A stretch of DNA of 64,000 nucleotides from Bordetella parapertussis (GCA_945885345.1 CAMCYP010000007.1:51166-115165), one strand, 5' to 3'; numbered from the stretch's first letter, positions 9,329-19,113 are shown. The notes: generated by a model from the letters alone, not told the origin. Translations and numbers: made by a program.

Positions 9329-9769
9329 CTACAGAATCCCGGGGGTAATCACCGCTTTTACCCGCACGCCGTCATCATCGTGCGCCAGCCACCAGATCGC
9401 GCCTTTTTTCAGACTCCAGGCTGCCGCCTCTCCAGTCAATGCCAGTGCTGCGACTGCACCCAGCGTCGGCTGGTGTCCAACCACCATCACCGTACCGGTG
9501 CCTTCGGGCCAGCCCGCTGCCTTGAGCACCCCTTGTGGCGTGGCTGCGGTAGACAACGCTTTTTCGATGATGACCTGCGCCGTGAACGCCGCTGCGGTCT
9601 CGCGGGTGCGCACCGCCGGGCTGGCAATGACCCGGCAATCGGCCGGCAGGCGGGCCGCCAGCCATGCGGCCATTTTTTGCGCCTGTTTGCGGCCTTTGGC
9701 CGTAAGCCGCCGCGCCTCGTCCGGCACGCCGTCTTCCGCATCTGCGTGCCGCCATAAAATCAGTTCCAT
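9329..9769 (-). CDS. sixA: phosphohistidine phosphatase SixA
   Basis: A small histidine-phosphatase-fold enzyme of 146 aa that dephosphorylates phosphohistidine on phosphorelay proteins. The start at 9767-9769 gives MELILWRHADAE, with the catalytic RHA motif at residues 7-9. Two codons upstream another ATG is possible. A conserved RLTAKGRKQAQKMA helix and the second histidine in VVGHQPTLG complete the active site. It converges on ppx with a 12-base gap and lies next to the CYTH-CHAD gene. Confidence 0.87.
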   Translation of the reverse strand: MELILWRHADAEDGVPDEARRLTAKGRKQAQKMAAWLAARLPADCRVIASPAVRTRETAAAFTAQVIIEKALSTAATPQGVLKAAGWPEGTGTVMVVGHQPTLGAVAALALTGEAAAWSLKKGAIWWLAHDDDGVRVKAVITPGIL

Positions 9770-9801
9770 GCTCATATCACCAGATTCGCTGTTCACCCGA
9801 T

Positions 9802-11355
9802 TCACTGCAGCCAGGGCCGGCGCACGGCGCGAAACCGGCGCCAGGCCATTTGCAGCGCCGTAAGTTCGGCTGCAGCATGTGCCTCACACCAACCGGTCAC
9901 TATGCCGGCTGCGGCAATGAATTCACGATCATCGGCCGCCGCCGCGTTGAGCAGCGGCTGCACTGCTGCGGCATCATTGATGCGGCCCAGTATATCCTGC
10001 AGCAGCGTCAGCCGGTCACGCAGCGCAGCCATGCCGCGCCCGGGAAACAGTGACGAAAAAAATTCCGTGGCATAACGCAGTTGTTTGACGGCGATGCGCA
10101 GGCGATGCAATTCGGCAGCCGTACGCCGTTCGAGATGGCGCCCGCGTTTGAGCACCCGCGCATGACGCGCGGCAAGTATCTGCGCGGCGCAGCCACGGGC
10201 CGGCTGCCGCCACGCTACGCTGCCGCCATCGCTGTCGAGGGTGGCCAGCCAGCCGCCAAGCATGATCATTGATCTGTTGTAATCAATTGTTTTTATTGAT
10301 TTTTTTGATTTTTCACGGGCGGATTGCCGACACTTCCGGCAAACCGCCTCAAAAGCCTCCGCAGCCACATGCGCGGCCAATACCGGGCGCAGCACGGGGA
10401 GCGTTTCCGTGACAAAAACATCCCAGTCACGCGCCGGCCCCAGGACACCGGCAATCGCCCGCAACGCGGAGGCCTGCGGCGCAGCGGCATCGCCAAGCAC
10501 ATCGCGAAACAGGCTGAAGGCCGAGCGCAGCCGGCGGATGCCAACGCGCATCTGGTGCAGATATTCCGGATCCTTCGAATGGATGACGCCGCGTTCGTTG
10601 GCATGCACCTGCGCCAGCGCAACGGCGGCGATCCGGAGAAAGGCCTGGCCTGCCGTCATCTCCCGCGTCAGCACTACCGGCACCGCCTTCACCGGCGCAG
10701 CCTCCCCGCGAAACAGCTGATAACCGCGCTCGGCCTTGGAGCGGTGTTCCAGCGCCAGCGGCACCGCCTGCGCGAGTTGCTGTGCCAGTTCAAACAATGC
10801 GCTCACCGGCCCGCTTTTCAATTCCAGCTCGATCTCGCAAACCTTCTCGCGACGGCGTCCGCTGCGGATAACACCGCGATCGATCGCCGCCTCGATCAGT
10901 ACGCCGGGTGCGGGTTCGAGCAGGCGCAGGGAACGCGTAATCTCGGTATGCAGCACCGGCTGCAGTGACTCTGCCACTTTCCGCGATTCGAGGATTTTGG
11001 TGACCGGGTGCCGCGGCAGCACAGACACATCAGGGTGCCGGTCGCGCAGCACGCTTTCGATTTCCAGCCGCTGATGCACACCGGACGCCGCCGACCCGCC
11101 ACCCTTCACCGCCTGCACCCAGCGCCGTCCCTCGCGGCGCACGCGCAACGTAATGTGCTGCTGCTGCAATTCCAGCGTCGGTGTATCGAAATAGGTGGCG
11201 GCGAGTTTGCGGTTGACGGAAGCGCGCGCCGGTGACAGCAGCGGCAGTGCCATCACCTCGCGCAACCGCAATGGCGAAAAACGCAGCTTGAGTTCGATTT
11301 CAGAAGCGATCGGGATCCCGCCGGCGGGGCGCCGGCCGCTGGCATCGCGGGTCAT
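9802..11355 (-). CDS. CYTH-CHAD protein (inorganic triphosphatase-like plus polyphosphate-binding domain)
   Basis: The 517 aa protein joins two domains. Residues about 17-215 are a CYTH triphosphate-tunnel domain, with the EIELKLR signature, alternating charged strands and ATYFDTPTLELQ. Residues about 230-510 are a CHAD domain, a helical His-rich module known to bind polyphosphate, with VHQMRVGIRRLRSAF-like spacing (LHQMRVGIRRLRSAFSLF) and LHRLRIAVKQLRYATEFF. The architecture resembles E. coli YgiF, an inorganic triphosphatase. Its ATG overlaps the ppk1 stop by four bases, so it is translationally coupled to the polyphosphate kinase. The substrate is inferred. Confidence 0.88.
   Translation of the reverse strand: MTRDASGRRPAGGIPIASEIELKLRFSPLRLREVMALPLLSPARASVNRKLAATYFDTPTLELQQQHITLRVRREGRRWVQAVKGGGSAASGVHQRLEIESVLRDRHPDVSVLPRHPVTKILESRKVAESLQPVLHTEITRSLRLLEPAPGVLIEAAIDRGVIRSGRRREKVCEIELELKSGPVSALFELAQQLAQAVPLALEHRSKAERGYQLFRGEAAPVKAVPVVLTREMTAGQAFLRIAAVALAQVHANERGVIHSKDPEYLHQMRVGIRRLRSAFSLFRDVLGDAAAPQASALRAIAGVLGPARDWDVFVTETLPVLRPVLAAHVAAEAFEAVCRKCRQSAREKSKKSIKTIDYNRSMIMLGGWLATLDSDGGSVAWRQPARGCAAQILAARHARVLKRGRHLERRTAAELHRLRIAVKQLRYATEFFSSLFPGRGMAALRDRLTLLQDILGRINDAAAVQPLLNAAAADDREFIAAAGIVTGWCEAHAAAELTALQMAWRRFRAVRRPWLQ
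10285..10299 (-). repeat. copy 1 of an exact 15-mer (TCAATAAAAACAATT)
   Basis: This copy reads on the minus strand inside the CYTH-CHAD gene, where it encodes part of SIKTIDYN. It is identical to two intergenic or gene-end copies elsewhere in the window. Confidence 0.5.
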
Positions 11356-13463
11356 GCGCCCGGCTTGCGGGCGAGCAGATCCAGCGCCTGCTCCTGGGCA
11401 GTGGACGGTTTTGCACGTCCCGGTACGCGACAGACATAGCGGCCGTCCTCGCCCATCATCCAGGCCTGCGTATTGTCTTCGAGATACGGCAGCAGGCCTT
11501 CGCTGATGACCCGCTGCTTGAGTTCCGGATCAAGGATCGGGAAACAGACTTCGACACGGCCGAAGAAATTGCGGTCCATCCAGTCGGCGCTGGACAGATA
11601 AACGTCATCGGCGCCGTCGTTATGGAAATGAAACACGCGGGTGTGTTCGAGGAAACGGCCGATGATCGAACGCACGCGGATGTTTTCCGAAAGGCCGGGC
11701 ACGCCGGGGCGCAGGGCACAGACGCCGCGCACGATCAGGTCGATCTGCACCCCGGCCTTGGAGGCCTCGTACAGCGCGCTGACCACTTCCGGCTCCAGCA
11801 ATGCATTCATCTTGGCGATGATCTGTCCCTTGCGCCCGGCCTTGGCGATCGCCGTTTCATTCTCGATCGACCGGATCATTTCCTTGTGCAGCGTAAACGG
11901 CGACTGGCGCAGATGGCGCAGCTTGGTGGCGCGGCCAAGTCCGGTGAGCTGCATGAAAATGTCGGCGACATCGTTGCCGATCTCCTCGTGGCAGGTGAAC
12001 AGGCCGAAATCGGTGTAGAGACGCGCGGTACGCGGATGATAATTGCCGGTCGACAGGTGCACATAGCGGTGCAGTCCGTCACCCTCGCGGCGCACCACCA
12101 GCAGCATCTTGGCATGGGTCTTGTGGCCGACCACGCCATAGACGACGTGCGCGCCAACCTCCTCCAGCCGCTGCGCCCAGTTGATGTTCGCTTCCTCGTC
12201 GAAACGTGCCATCAGTTCCAGCACCACCGTCACTTCCTTGCCACTGCGCGCAGCGCTGATCAGCACTTCCATCAGTTCTGACTCGGCGCCGGTGCGGTAC
12301 ACCGTCATCTTGATCGCCGCCACTGCCGGATCGCGCGCCGCCTGCTGCAGGAACACGATCACCGGCTGGAACGACTGGAAGGGATGGTGCAGCAGCACAT
12401 CGCGTGCACGGATCGTGCTGAACATGTCACCCGGCTGGTCCAGCCGCTGCGGCAGGCCCGGCCGGAACTGCGGAAACTTCAGATCGGGGCGATCGACCCA
12501 GTCCGGCACGCTGATCACGCGCGCAAGATTCACCGGGCCATCGACACGGTACAGATCTTCGTCGTCGAGCATGAACTGCTGCAGCAGGAAACCGGAAATA
12601 TGCTGGGAACAGTTTTCCGTCACCTCCAGCCGCACTTCGTCACCGAAATGACGGTGCGGCAGTTCACCGCGCAGTGCGGTGCGCAGGTCCTTGACCTCTT
12701 CCTCGTCGACGAACAGTTCGCTGTTGCGCGTGAGCCGGAACTGGTAGCAGCCCAGCACTTTCATGCCGGTGAACAGTTCGCCGACATGTTCATGCAGGAT
12801 TGATGACAAAAACACGAAATCGTACTCCGCGCCGGCAATATCCTGCGGCAGCCGGATCACCCGCGGCAGCACCCGCGGCGCCTGCACGATCGCAATGCCG
12901 GAATTGCGGCCGAAAGCATCCTTGCCTTCGAGTTCAACGGCGAAATTCAGGCTTTTGTTGAGTACCCGCGGAAAGGGATGCGCCGGATCCAGGCCGATCG
13001 GCGTCAGCACCGGCATCACTTCGCGGCGAAAATAACTCTTGATCCAGTCCGCCTGCTGCGACGTGAATCCGCTGCGGCGCAGGAAACGGATGCCGGCCTG
13101 TTCCAGCCCGGGCAGTATTTCCTCGTTCAGCAGCTGGTATTGGCGCGCAACCAGTTCATGGGCTTCGCTGGCCACCTGCCGGTAGACCTGGTCGGCGCGC
13201 AGGTGCTCGGGATAAACCGGCGCCGAACCGGCTTCAATCTCGGCCTGCAGGCCGGCCACGCGAACTTCAAAAAACTCGTCGAGATTGCTGCTGACGATGC
13301 ACAGGAAGCGCAGGCGCTCGAGCAGGGGATGCGCACGATTTTCAGCCTGCGCCAGTACCCGGCGATTGAACGACAACAGCCCCAATTCTCGGTTGAGATA
13401 AAACTCCGGCGCAAAACCGGTTTTGCCGGGCGTACGCCGGGGTCTGCGGGCAGCGGCGTTCAT
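11352..13463 (-). CDS. ppk1: polyphosphate kinase 1
   Basis: Reversibly transfers the gamma phosphate of ATP to polyphosphate. The 703 aa product has the four PPK1 domains: the N domain (FYLNRELGLLSFNRRVL), the head domain, and C1 and C2 phospholipase-D-like domains. The autophosphorylated histidine is the one in GVVGHKTHAKM (about residue 455), and a second conserved block is YVHLSTGNYHPRTARLYTD. ATP-binding arginine regions such as MTVYRTGAESELM are present. Length matches the family (E. coli 688 aa). It heads a two-gene unit with the overlapping CYTH-CHAD gene, followed by sixA. Confidence 0.96.
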   Translation of the reverse strand: MNAAARRPRRTPGKTGFAPEFYLNRELGLLSFNRRVLAQAENRAHPLLERLRFLCIVSSNLDEFFEVRVAGLQAEIEAGSAPVYPEHLRADQVYRQVASEAHELVARQYQLLNEEILPGLEQAGIRFLRRSGFTSQQADWIKSYFRREVMPVLTPIGLDPAHPFPRVLNKSLNFAVELEGKDAFGRNSGIAIVQAPRVLPRVIRLPQDIAGAEYDFVFLSSILHEHVGELFTGMKVLGCYQFRLTRNSELFVDEEEVKDLRTALRGELPHRHFGDEVRLEVTENCSQHISGFLLQQFMLDDEDLYRVDGPVNLARVISVPDWVDRPDLKFPQFRPGLPQRLDQPGDMFSTIRARDVLLHHPFQSFQPVIVFLQQAARDPAVAAIKMTVYRTGAESELMEVLISAARSGKEVTVVLELMARFDEEANINWAQRLEEVGAHVVYGVVGHKTHAKMLLVVRREGDGLHRYVHLSTGNYHPRTARLYTDFGLFTCHEEIGNDVADIFMQLTGLGRATKLRHLRQSPFTLHKEMIRSIENETAIAKAGRKGQIIAKMNALLEPEVVSALYEASKAGVQIDLIVRGVCALRPGVPGLSENIRVRSIIGRFLEHTRVFHFHNDGADDVYLSSADWMDRNFFGRVEVCFPILDPELKQRVISEGLLPYLEDNTQAWMMGEDGRYVCRVPGRAKPSTAQEQALDLLARKPGA

Positions 13464-13502
13464 CGAGTGCAGGGTCCCGGCAGACCGCGGTATATCCGTT
13501 CG

Positions 13503-13775
13503 CTACCGGGGTGGTGGCACGTAACCGGCGGCGGCATCAGCGCCATCACCGAAAAAATGCCGTTCCATCTGTTGCGCAAGGTAATCACGGGCTTTCTTGT
13601 CCGCCAGATTGAGGCGGTTCTCGTTGACCAGCATTTTTTGCTGCTCCAGCCACTGCTTCCAGGCTTCCTTGGATACGTTCTCGAATATGCGCTTGCCCAG
13701 CGCGCCGGGGTACGGCGGGAAATCAAGGCCTTCGGCCTCACGCTTGAGTTTTACGCACTGCACCTGGCGCGCCAT
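13503..13775 (-). CDS. yggX: Fe(2+)-trafficking / oxidative damage protection protein
   Basis: A 90 aa cytoplasmic protein of the YggX family, linked to iron trafficking and protection of Fe-S clusters from oxidation. The ATG at 13773-13775 gives [16 protein letters not shown], with the conserved Cys7. A GGAGAAATGAC ribosome site precedes it, and the longer reading frame upstream is rejected. The family core [18 protein letters not shown] is followed by [10 protein letters not shown]. It sits between argA and ppk1 on the same strand, with a 39-base gap to ppk1. Confidence 0.95.
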   Translation of the reverse strand: MARQVQCVKLKREAEGLDFPPYPGALGKRIFENVSKEAWKQWLEQQKMLVNENRLNLADKKARDYLAQQMERHFFGDGADAAAGYVPPPR

Positions 13776-13856
13776 GTCATTTCTCCACAATAAGACTTTA
13801 ATGTTAACGAATTGTGACAACTGCCCCTGTACGGCAGGGCACTTACGGCATCTCGC

Positions 13857-15248
13857 TTAGAGTTTTTTGATCAGCACCACCGAACGGCGGCGGTAGTTGT
13901 ACAGTTCCTTCTTTGTCTGCGGCAGCGCGCTGACGTCGGTCTCAATGAAGCCGCGCTCAACGAACCAGTGTTCGGCGCGCGTGGTCAGCACGAACAACTG
14001 CTTCAGCCGCAAACCGCGCGCCCGTTTCTCGATCGCTTCCAGCAGCCGTTCGCCGGCACCGCGGCCGCGGAATTCCGGATGCACCGCCAGGCCGGCGAGT
14101 TCTCCGGAGCGTTCGTCCGAAAACGGGTACAGTGCAGCGCAGCCGATGATCAGCCGGTCGTGCTCCAGCACCCAGAAGCGGTCGATTTCCATTTCCAGCA
14201 AATCGCGATTGCGCTTGACCAGGATGCCTTCGTCCTCCAGCGGCTCGATCAGGCCGAGAATGCCGCCGATGTCTTCGATTTTGGCGTGGCGCAGCGTTTC
14301 CAGCGGATCCGGCGTCACCAGCGTGCCGACGCCCTTGTGCGTAAACAGCTCCAGCAGCAGGCTGTCGTCGAGGTGACCGGAGATCAGGTGTGAGCGCGCC
14401 ACGCCCTGCTCGCAGGCGCGCACCGCCGCCGGCAGATAGGTCTGCATTTCTTCCGGCGCGACCCGACCCCGCGTCAGCAGGTTCCGCGCCTCACGCACCG
14501 TCAGTTCGCGCAACAGTTCGCCGCGGCGTCCGGTCACACCGGCAGATTCCATCAGGAAAATCAGCTTGTCGGCCTTCAGTGCCACCGCGGTTGCCGCGGC
14601 GACGTCACCCAGCGCCAGGTTGAATACCTCGCCGGTCGGCGAATAACCCAGCGGCGAGATCACCACCAGTTCGTCGTCTTTCAGCCGCCGCTCGATCGCT
14701 ACAACATCGATTTTGCGCACTTCACCGGTATGCATCAGGTCGACACCATCGACGACGCCGATCGGCCGCGCAGTGACGAAATTGCCGCTGGCCACGCGAA
14801 TGTCGGCGCCGGCCATCGGTGAATTGGGCAGACCCATCGACAGCAGGGCCTCGATCTGTACCCGCAACGTACCGGCAACCTCCATTGCCGCCTCCAGCGC
14901 GGCGGCATCAGTGATGCGCAGTTTCTCGGCAAAACGGCTGCGGATTTTCTGCGTTTTCAGCTTGGCTTCGATCTGCCGCCGCGACCCATGCACCAGCACC
15001 AGCTTGACGCCCAGCGCAGCGAGCAGGTTCAGGTCATGGGTCAAATGGAAAAACCGGCCGTCAGCGACCACTTCGCCGCCAAAGGCAATGACAAACACCT
15101 TGCCGCGGAAGGCGTGGATATATGGTGCAACCGACTGGAACCAGTCGATAAAGCGATCCTGTGCCGACAAGCGTGGCCGTGCACCGCCCGGCGTTTTCAC
15201 GACCTCCTGGACAGCGGTTTTTTTGTCTTTTTGGGTGGGAATGGCCAT
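13857..15248 (-). CDS. argA: amino-acid N-acetyltransferase (N-acetylglutamate synthase)
   Basis: Catalyses the first step of arginine synthesis, acetyl-CoA plus glutamate to N-acetylglutamate. The start at 15246-15248 follows AGAAAGGA and gives 463 aa (E. coli ArgA is 443). The N-terminal two-thirds is an amino-acid-kinase-fold regulatory domain: KVFVIAFGGEVV, LVLVHGSRRQIE and VISPLGYSPTGEVFNL. The C-terminal GNAT domain has GCAALYPF and the acetyl-CoA loop HPEFRGRGAGERLLEAI. Arginine feedback inhibition is known for the family. It is followed by yggX after 81 bases. Confidence 0.94.
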   Translation of the reverse strand: MAIPTQKDKKTAVQEVVKTPGGARPRLSAQDRFIDWFQSVAPYIHAFRGKVFVIAFGGEVVADGRFFHLTHDLNLLAALGVKLVLVHGSRRQIEAKLKTQKIRSRFAEKLRITDAAALEAAMEVAGTLRVQIEALLSMGLPNSPMAGADIRVASGNFVTARPIGVVDGVDLMHTGEVRKIDVVAIERRLKDDELVVISPLGYSPTGEVFNLALGDVAAATAVALKADKLIFLMESAGVTGRRGELLRELTVREARNLLTRGRVAPEEMQTYLPAAVRACEQGVARSHLISGHLDDSLLLELFTHKGVGTLVTPDPLETLRHAKIEDIGGILGLIEPLEDEGILVKRNRDLLEMEIDRFWVLEHDRLIIGCAALYPFSDERSGELAGLAVHPEFRGRGAGERLLEAIEKRARGLRLKQLFVLTTRAEHWFVERGFIETDVSALPQTKKELYNYRRRSVVLIKKL

Positions 15249-15356
15249 GTCCTTTCTGCTCGAGAATACGATGTGATGCGGCAATTTGATCAGGCAATTG
15301 ATGGTATGCGAGAACCCGGCACGGGGAAAGCCGCGGCGCCGGAAAGGCAAGCGGGG

Positions 15357-16085
15357 CTAAAAATCCCCCCACAGGGTCTGCATCGCCGCCAGCAGGGCCA
15401 CCGCCGCGGTTTCAGTGCGCAACACGCGGGGCCCCAGCCGCAGCGGCAGGAATCCGGCGCGCACGGCGTCATCCGCTTCCACTACGGTCAGCCCGCCTTC
15501 GGGTCCGGCCAGCACCGTCACCACGCCGGCAGGCCGCGGCAATTCGCGCAAGCCCGTCGCAGCGCCCGGTGCCAGCAGCAGGCGCAGGCCATCCGTCGCC
15601 GCCGGCTGCTCCAGCCAGTCACGCAACGGCAGCAAGGGCCGCACCTCGGGCATGTGATTGCGCCCGCACTGTTCACAAGCGGCCGCGACCACAGCCTGCC
15701 AGTGCTGCACGCGTTTCGCGGCCCGCTCACCGGACAGGCGCACCACACAACGTTCACTCAGCAACGGCTGCACCACCGTCACGCCGAGTTCTACCGCCTT
15801 CTGTATCGTGTAATCCATGCGCTCGCCGCTGGACACCGCCTGCGCCAATGTCACCTGCAGCGGCGATTCACGGTCTTCGCTGCGGCTGGCGCTGACCCGC
15901 ACGCTGACCGCGCCGCGCGCACAGCTGGTGATCACCGCGTCATGCACGGTGCCGCGACCGTCAAACAGCAGCACCGGATCACCCGGCGCAAGGCGCAGCA
16001 CATGCATCACATGGTGCGCCTTGAAATCTGGCAACCGGCATTCGCCGTGATCCGGGATGGGGTCCGGAAAATATATTCTAGTCAA
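15357..16085 (-). CDS. rsmE: 16S rRNA (uracil-1498-N3)-methyltransferase
   Basis: SPOUT-fold methyltransferase that makes m3U1498 in 16S rRNA. The 242 aa frame appears to start at TTG (16083-16085). An in-frame stop lies a few codons upstream with no ATG in between, and the resulting MTRIYFPDPI matches the family N-terminus. The PUA-like N domain includes HHVMHVLRLAPGD. The knotted SAM site is LAGPEGGLTVVE plus LRLGPRVLRTETA. argA lies 108 bases downstream, and trkA is divergent across 143 bases. Confidence 0.93.
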   Translation of the reverse strand: MTRIYFPDPIPDHGECRLPDFKAHHVMHVLRLAPGDPVLLFDGRGTVHDAVITSCARGAVSVRVSASRSEDRESPLQVTLAQAVSSGERMDYTIQKAVELGVTVVQPLLSERCVVRLSGERAAKRVQHWQAVVAAACEQCGRNHMPEVRPLLPLRDWLEQPAATDGLRLLLAPGAATGLRELPRPAGVVTVLAGPEGGLTVVEADDAVRAGFLPLRLGPRVLRTETAAVALLAAMQTLWGDF

Positions 16086-16228
16086 TGGGTTAGCCCCGAT
16101 TTTCGAGTATCAAATTATGCCATACCGGGCTGCATCGGGCCCGGTTCCAGGGCAGCGTCGCAATACACCCGGGGTATACAATTGCGCTTTTTCGGAGCGC
16201 CTTTGGCGTTCCGGCAGGGAGATTCCGT

Positions 16229-17641
16229 TTGCGTATCGTCATTCTCGGCGCCGGTCAGGTCGGCAGTTCCGTCGCTGAAAACCTGGTATCAGAAGCAAAC
16301 GACATCACCGTAGTCGACACCGATGCCGGACGTCTGCGCAAGCTGCAGGATCGCCTTGATCTGCGCACCGTCGTCGGCAATGCCGGCCACCCCGAAGTCC
16401 TCGAACGCGCCGGCGCCCGCGATGCCGACATGATCCTCGCCGTCACGCAGAGTGACGAAACCAACCTGGTCGCCTGCAAGCTGGCGGCGACCATGTTCAA
16501 TATCCCGACCAAGATCGCGCGCATCCGCGCCGCCGACTACCTGTCACATCCGGAAATGTTCTCGCCGGAAAATTTTTCGGTCGATACCGTGATCTGTCCG
16601 GAGCAGGTGCTCACTGATTACATCGCCAAGCTGATCGAATTTCCCGAATCGCTGCAGGTGCTGGAATTTGCCGGCGGCAGCGTCAGCCTGGTGGCGGTGC
16701 GCGCCTTCCACGGCGGCCCCCTGGTCGGCAAGGAACTGCAGACCATCCGCAAACACCTGCCCAACCTCGACACACGGGTGGCGGCCATTTTCCGCCAGGA
16801 CAGCCCGATCATCCCGGACGCAACCACGGTCATCGAAGCCGGCGACGAAGTGTTTTTCATCGCGGCCACCGAACACATCCGCGGCGTCATGCGCGAACTG
16901 CGGCGCATGGACAAGCCGGTCAAACGGGTAATGATCGGCGGCGGCGGCAACATCGGCCGGCGCCTGGCCAAGGCCATCGAAGACCGCTACGACGTCAAGA
17001 TCATCGAATACAGCAAAACCGGCGCAGAAAATCTTGCCGCCGAACTGAAAACCACGCTGGTGCTGGTGGGTGACGTCACCGACGAAGACCTGCTGCAATC
17101 CGAGAATATCGGCGATATGGACGTGTATTGCGCCCTGACCAACGACGACGAAAACAACATCATGTCCTCGCTGCTCGCCAAACGCATGGGTGTGCGCAGG
17201 GTGGTGGCACTGATCAACCGCGGCTCCTACGTCAACCTGGTACAGGCCGGACAGATCGACATCGCGATTTCACCAGCCCAGGCGACGATCGGCACGCTGC
17301 TTGCCCATGTCCGCCACGGCGACTGCGTTGCGGTGCACAGCCTGCGCCGCGGCGCGGCTGAAGCGCTGGAGCTGGTGGCCCACGGCGACTTCCAATCATC
17401 AAAAGTGGTCGGTCGTCGCATTGAGCAAATCAATCTGCCTGCAGGCACCACCATCGGTGCCATCGTACGCACCGGCAAACAGCAGGAAGACAACGGCAAA
17501 TCCGCAACCAAACGCCAGGTGCTGATCGCGCACCACGATACCCTGATCGAATCCGATGATCATGTCATCGTGTTCGTGGTCAACAAACGCATGGTGTCCA
17601 AAGTGGAGCAGCTGTTCCAGGTCAATCTGGGATTTTTGTGA
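16229..17641 (+). CDS. trkA: Trk potassium uptake system NAD-binding subunit TrkA
   Basis: Peripheral membrane regulator of the TrkH potassium channel. The 470 aa protein has two RCK units. The first Rossmann site is MRIVILGAGQVGSSVAENL and the second, near residue 232, is RVMIGGGGNIGRRLAKAI. Each is followed by a TrkA-C domain. The start codon is TTG (16229-16231), preceded by AGGGAGA six bases upstream, and the protein begins exactly at the Rossmann strand. trkH overlaps the stop by four bases (GTGA), so the two are translationally coupled. Confidence 0.96.
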   Translation: MRIVILGAGQVGSSVAENLVSEANDITVVDTDAGRLRKLQDRLDLRTVVGNAGHPEVLERAGARDADMILAVTQSDETNLVACKLAATMFNIPTKIARIRAADYLSHPEMFSPENFSVDTVICPEQVLTDYIAKLIEFPESLQVLEFAGGSVSLVAVRAFHGGPLVGKELQTIRKHLPNLDTRVAAIFRQDSPIIPDATTVIEAGDEVFFIAATEHIRGVMRELRRMDKPVKRVMIGGGGNIGRRLAKAIEDRYDVKIIEYSKTGAENLAAELKTTLVLVGDVTDEDLLQSENIGDMDVYCALTNDDENNIMSSLLAKRMGVRRVVALINRGSYVNLVQAGQIDIAISPAQATIGTLLAHVRHGDCVAVHSLRRGAAEALELVAHGDFQSSKVVGRRIEQINLPAGTTIGAIVRTGKQQEDNGKSATKRQVLIAHHDTLIESDDHVIVFVVNKRMVSKVEQLFQVNLGFL

Positions 17642-19095
17642 GCATATTGCTCACGGTGTTCCCGCTCCTCGGGCTCATCGCCATGGTGATGAGCCTCTCT
17701 CATCTGCTGCCGCTGGGCGTGTCACTGGCCTATGGGGATGGCGCCGCTGGCGCCTTCGCAGTGTCCATGGCCGTCAACTTTGCCGCGGGCTGCACCATGT
17801 GGCTCACCACCCGGCGGCGGCGGCGCGAACTGACCGCACGCGACGGCATCCTGCTGGTGGTAATGGCCTGGTGCGGAGGTGCTGCGTTTGCGACGCTGCC
17901 GCTGTTGCTGGTAGTCCCCGGACTGTCATTCACCGACGCCTATTTCGAAACCGTCTCCGGACTGACCACGACCGGCGCCACCGTGTTGTCCAACCTGGAT
18001 GTGATGGAGCCCTCCATCAACTTCTGGCGCTGCCTGCTGGTCTGGCTTGGCGGCATGGGCTTGATCGTGCTGGCAGTGGCCATCCTGCCGCTGCTCGGCA
18101 TCGGCGGCCGGCAGATTTTCCGGGCAGAAACACCGGGGCCGATGAAAGACGCCAAATTGACACCGCGCATCACTGAAACCGCCAAAGGCCTGTGGGTGGT
18201 GTACGCACTGATTTCGATCGCATGCGTACTGGCTTACCACCTGGCCGGCATGAGCTGGTTCGATGCGGTGGTACACATGTTCTCCACCATGGGTCTGGGC
18301 GGCTTTTCCAGCCATGACGCGAGCTTTTCTTACTGGGATTCGCCGGCGATCGAGGCCGTGGCCATCCTGTTCATGCTGATCGCCAGCGTCAACTTCGGCA
18401 CCCATTTCCTCGCCCTGCGCACCCGCAGCGTGACGCCATACCGCGCCGATCCGGAACTCGGCTGGTGCATCGGCATCATGCTCGGCAGCTGCGTGCTCAT
18501 CGCGCTGTATCTGCTGCTGCAAGGCACTTACCCGGATTTTAAAAATGCCTTGCGTTTCGCCAGTTTCAACGTCGTTTCCATCGCCACCACCACGGGTTAC
18601 GCCAACACGGATTTCAACCTGTGGCCGATTTTTGCACCAATGTGGATGCTGTTTTTGAGCAGCTTCGTCTCCTGCTCCGGATCCACCGGCGGCGGCATCA
18701 AGATGATCCGTGCGCAACTGCTCTACCTGCAGGTCTATCGCGAGTTCATCAAACTGCTGCATCCCAGCTCAGCCATCACCACCCGGATCGGTGGACAGGT
18801 CATCGAAAACAAAATCCTGTTTTCGGTACTGGCGTTCCTTTTCATCTACATTGCCAGCATTGTCGTGATGACCCTGTTGCTGATGGCCAGCGGACTCGAC
18901 GAGCTGACCTCCTTCACCGCCGTGGTCGCCAGTATCAACAATATGGGGCCGGGGCTGAACAAAGTCGGACCGGCAACAACATATGCGGTATTGAGTGATT
19001 TTCAAACCTGGGTCTGCACCTTTGCCATGCTGATCGGGCGGCTCGAACTGTTCACCGTGCTGATCATTTTCACGCCGGTGTTCTGGCGCAAGTGA
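17638..19095 (+). CDS. trkH: Trk potassium uptake channel TrkH
   Basis: Inner-membrane K+ channel subunit of 485 aa with about ten or more hydrophobic segments and four pore loops. The pore signatures include VSGLTTTGATVLSNLD (about residue 108), MGLGGFSSHDA, TTTGYANTDFNLWP and NNMGPGLNKVGP. A STGGGIKMIR motif lies after the third loop. The start is GTG at 17638-17640 inside the trkA stop. It converges on phrB with an 18-base gap and no obvious terminator. Confidence 0.95.
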   Translation: MSILLTVFPLLGLIAMVMSLSHLLPLGVSLAYGDGAAGAFAVSMAVNFAAGCTMWLTTRRRRRELTARDGILLVVMAWCGGAAFATLPLLLVVPGLSFTDAYFETVSGLTTTGATVLSNLDVMEPSINFWRCLLVWLGGMGLIVLAVAILPLLGIGGRQIFRAETPGPMKDAKLTPRITETAKGLWVVYALISIACVLAYHLAGMSWFDAVVHMFSTMGLGGFSSHDASFSYWDSPAIEAVAILFMLIASVNFGTHFLALRTRSVTPYRADPELGWCIGIMLGSCVLIALYLLLQGTYPDFKNALRFASFNVVSIATTTGYANTDFNLWPIFAPMWMLFLSSFVSCSGSTGGGIKMIRAQLLYLQVYREFIKLLHPSSAITTRIGGQVIENKILFSVLAFLFIYIASIVVMTLLLMASGLDELTSFTAVVASINNMGPGLNKVGPATTYAVLSDFQTWVCTFAMLIGRLELFTVLIIFTPVFWRK

Positions 19096-19113
19096 GCTGA
19101 AGCAAATAAAGAC

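Noticed and set aside
15249..15350. N-terminal extension of argA
   Set aside because: An ATG with a good ribosome site at 15246-15248 fits the family start; the extension has no conserved features.
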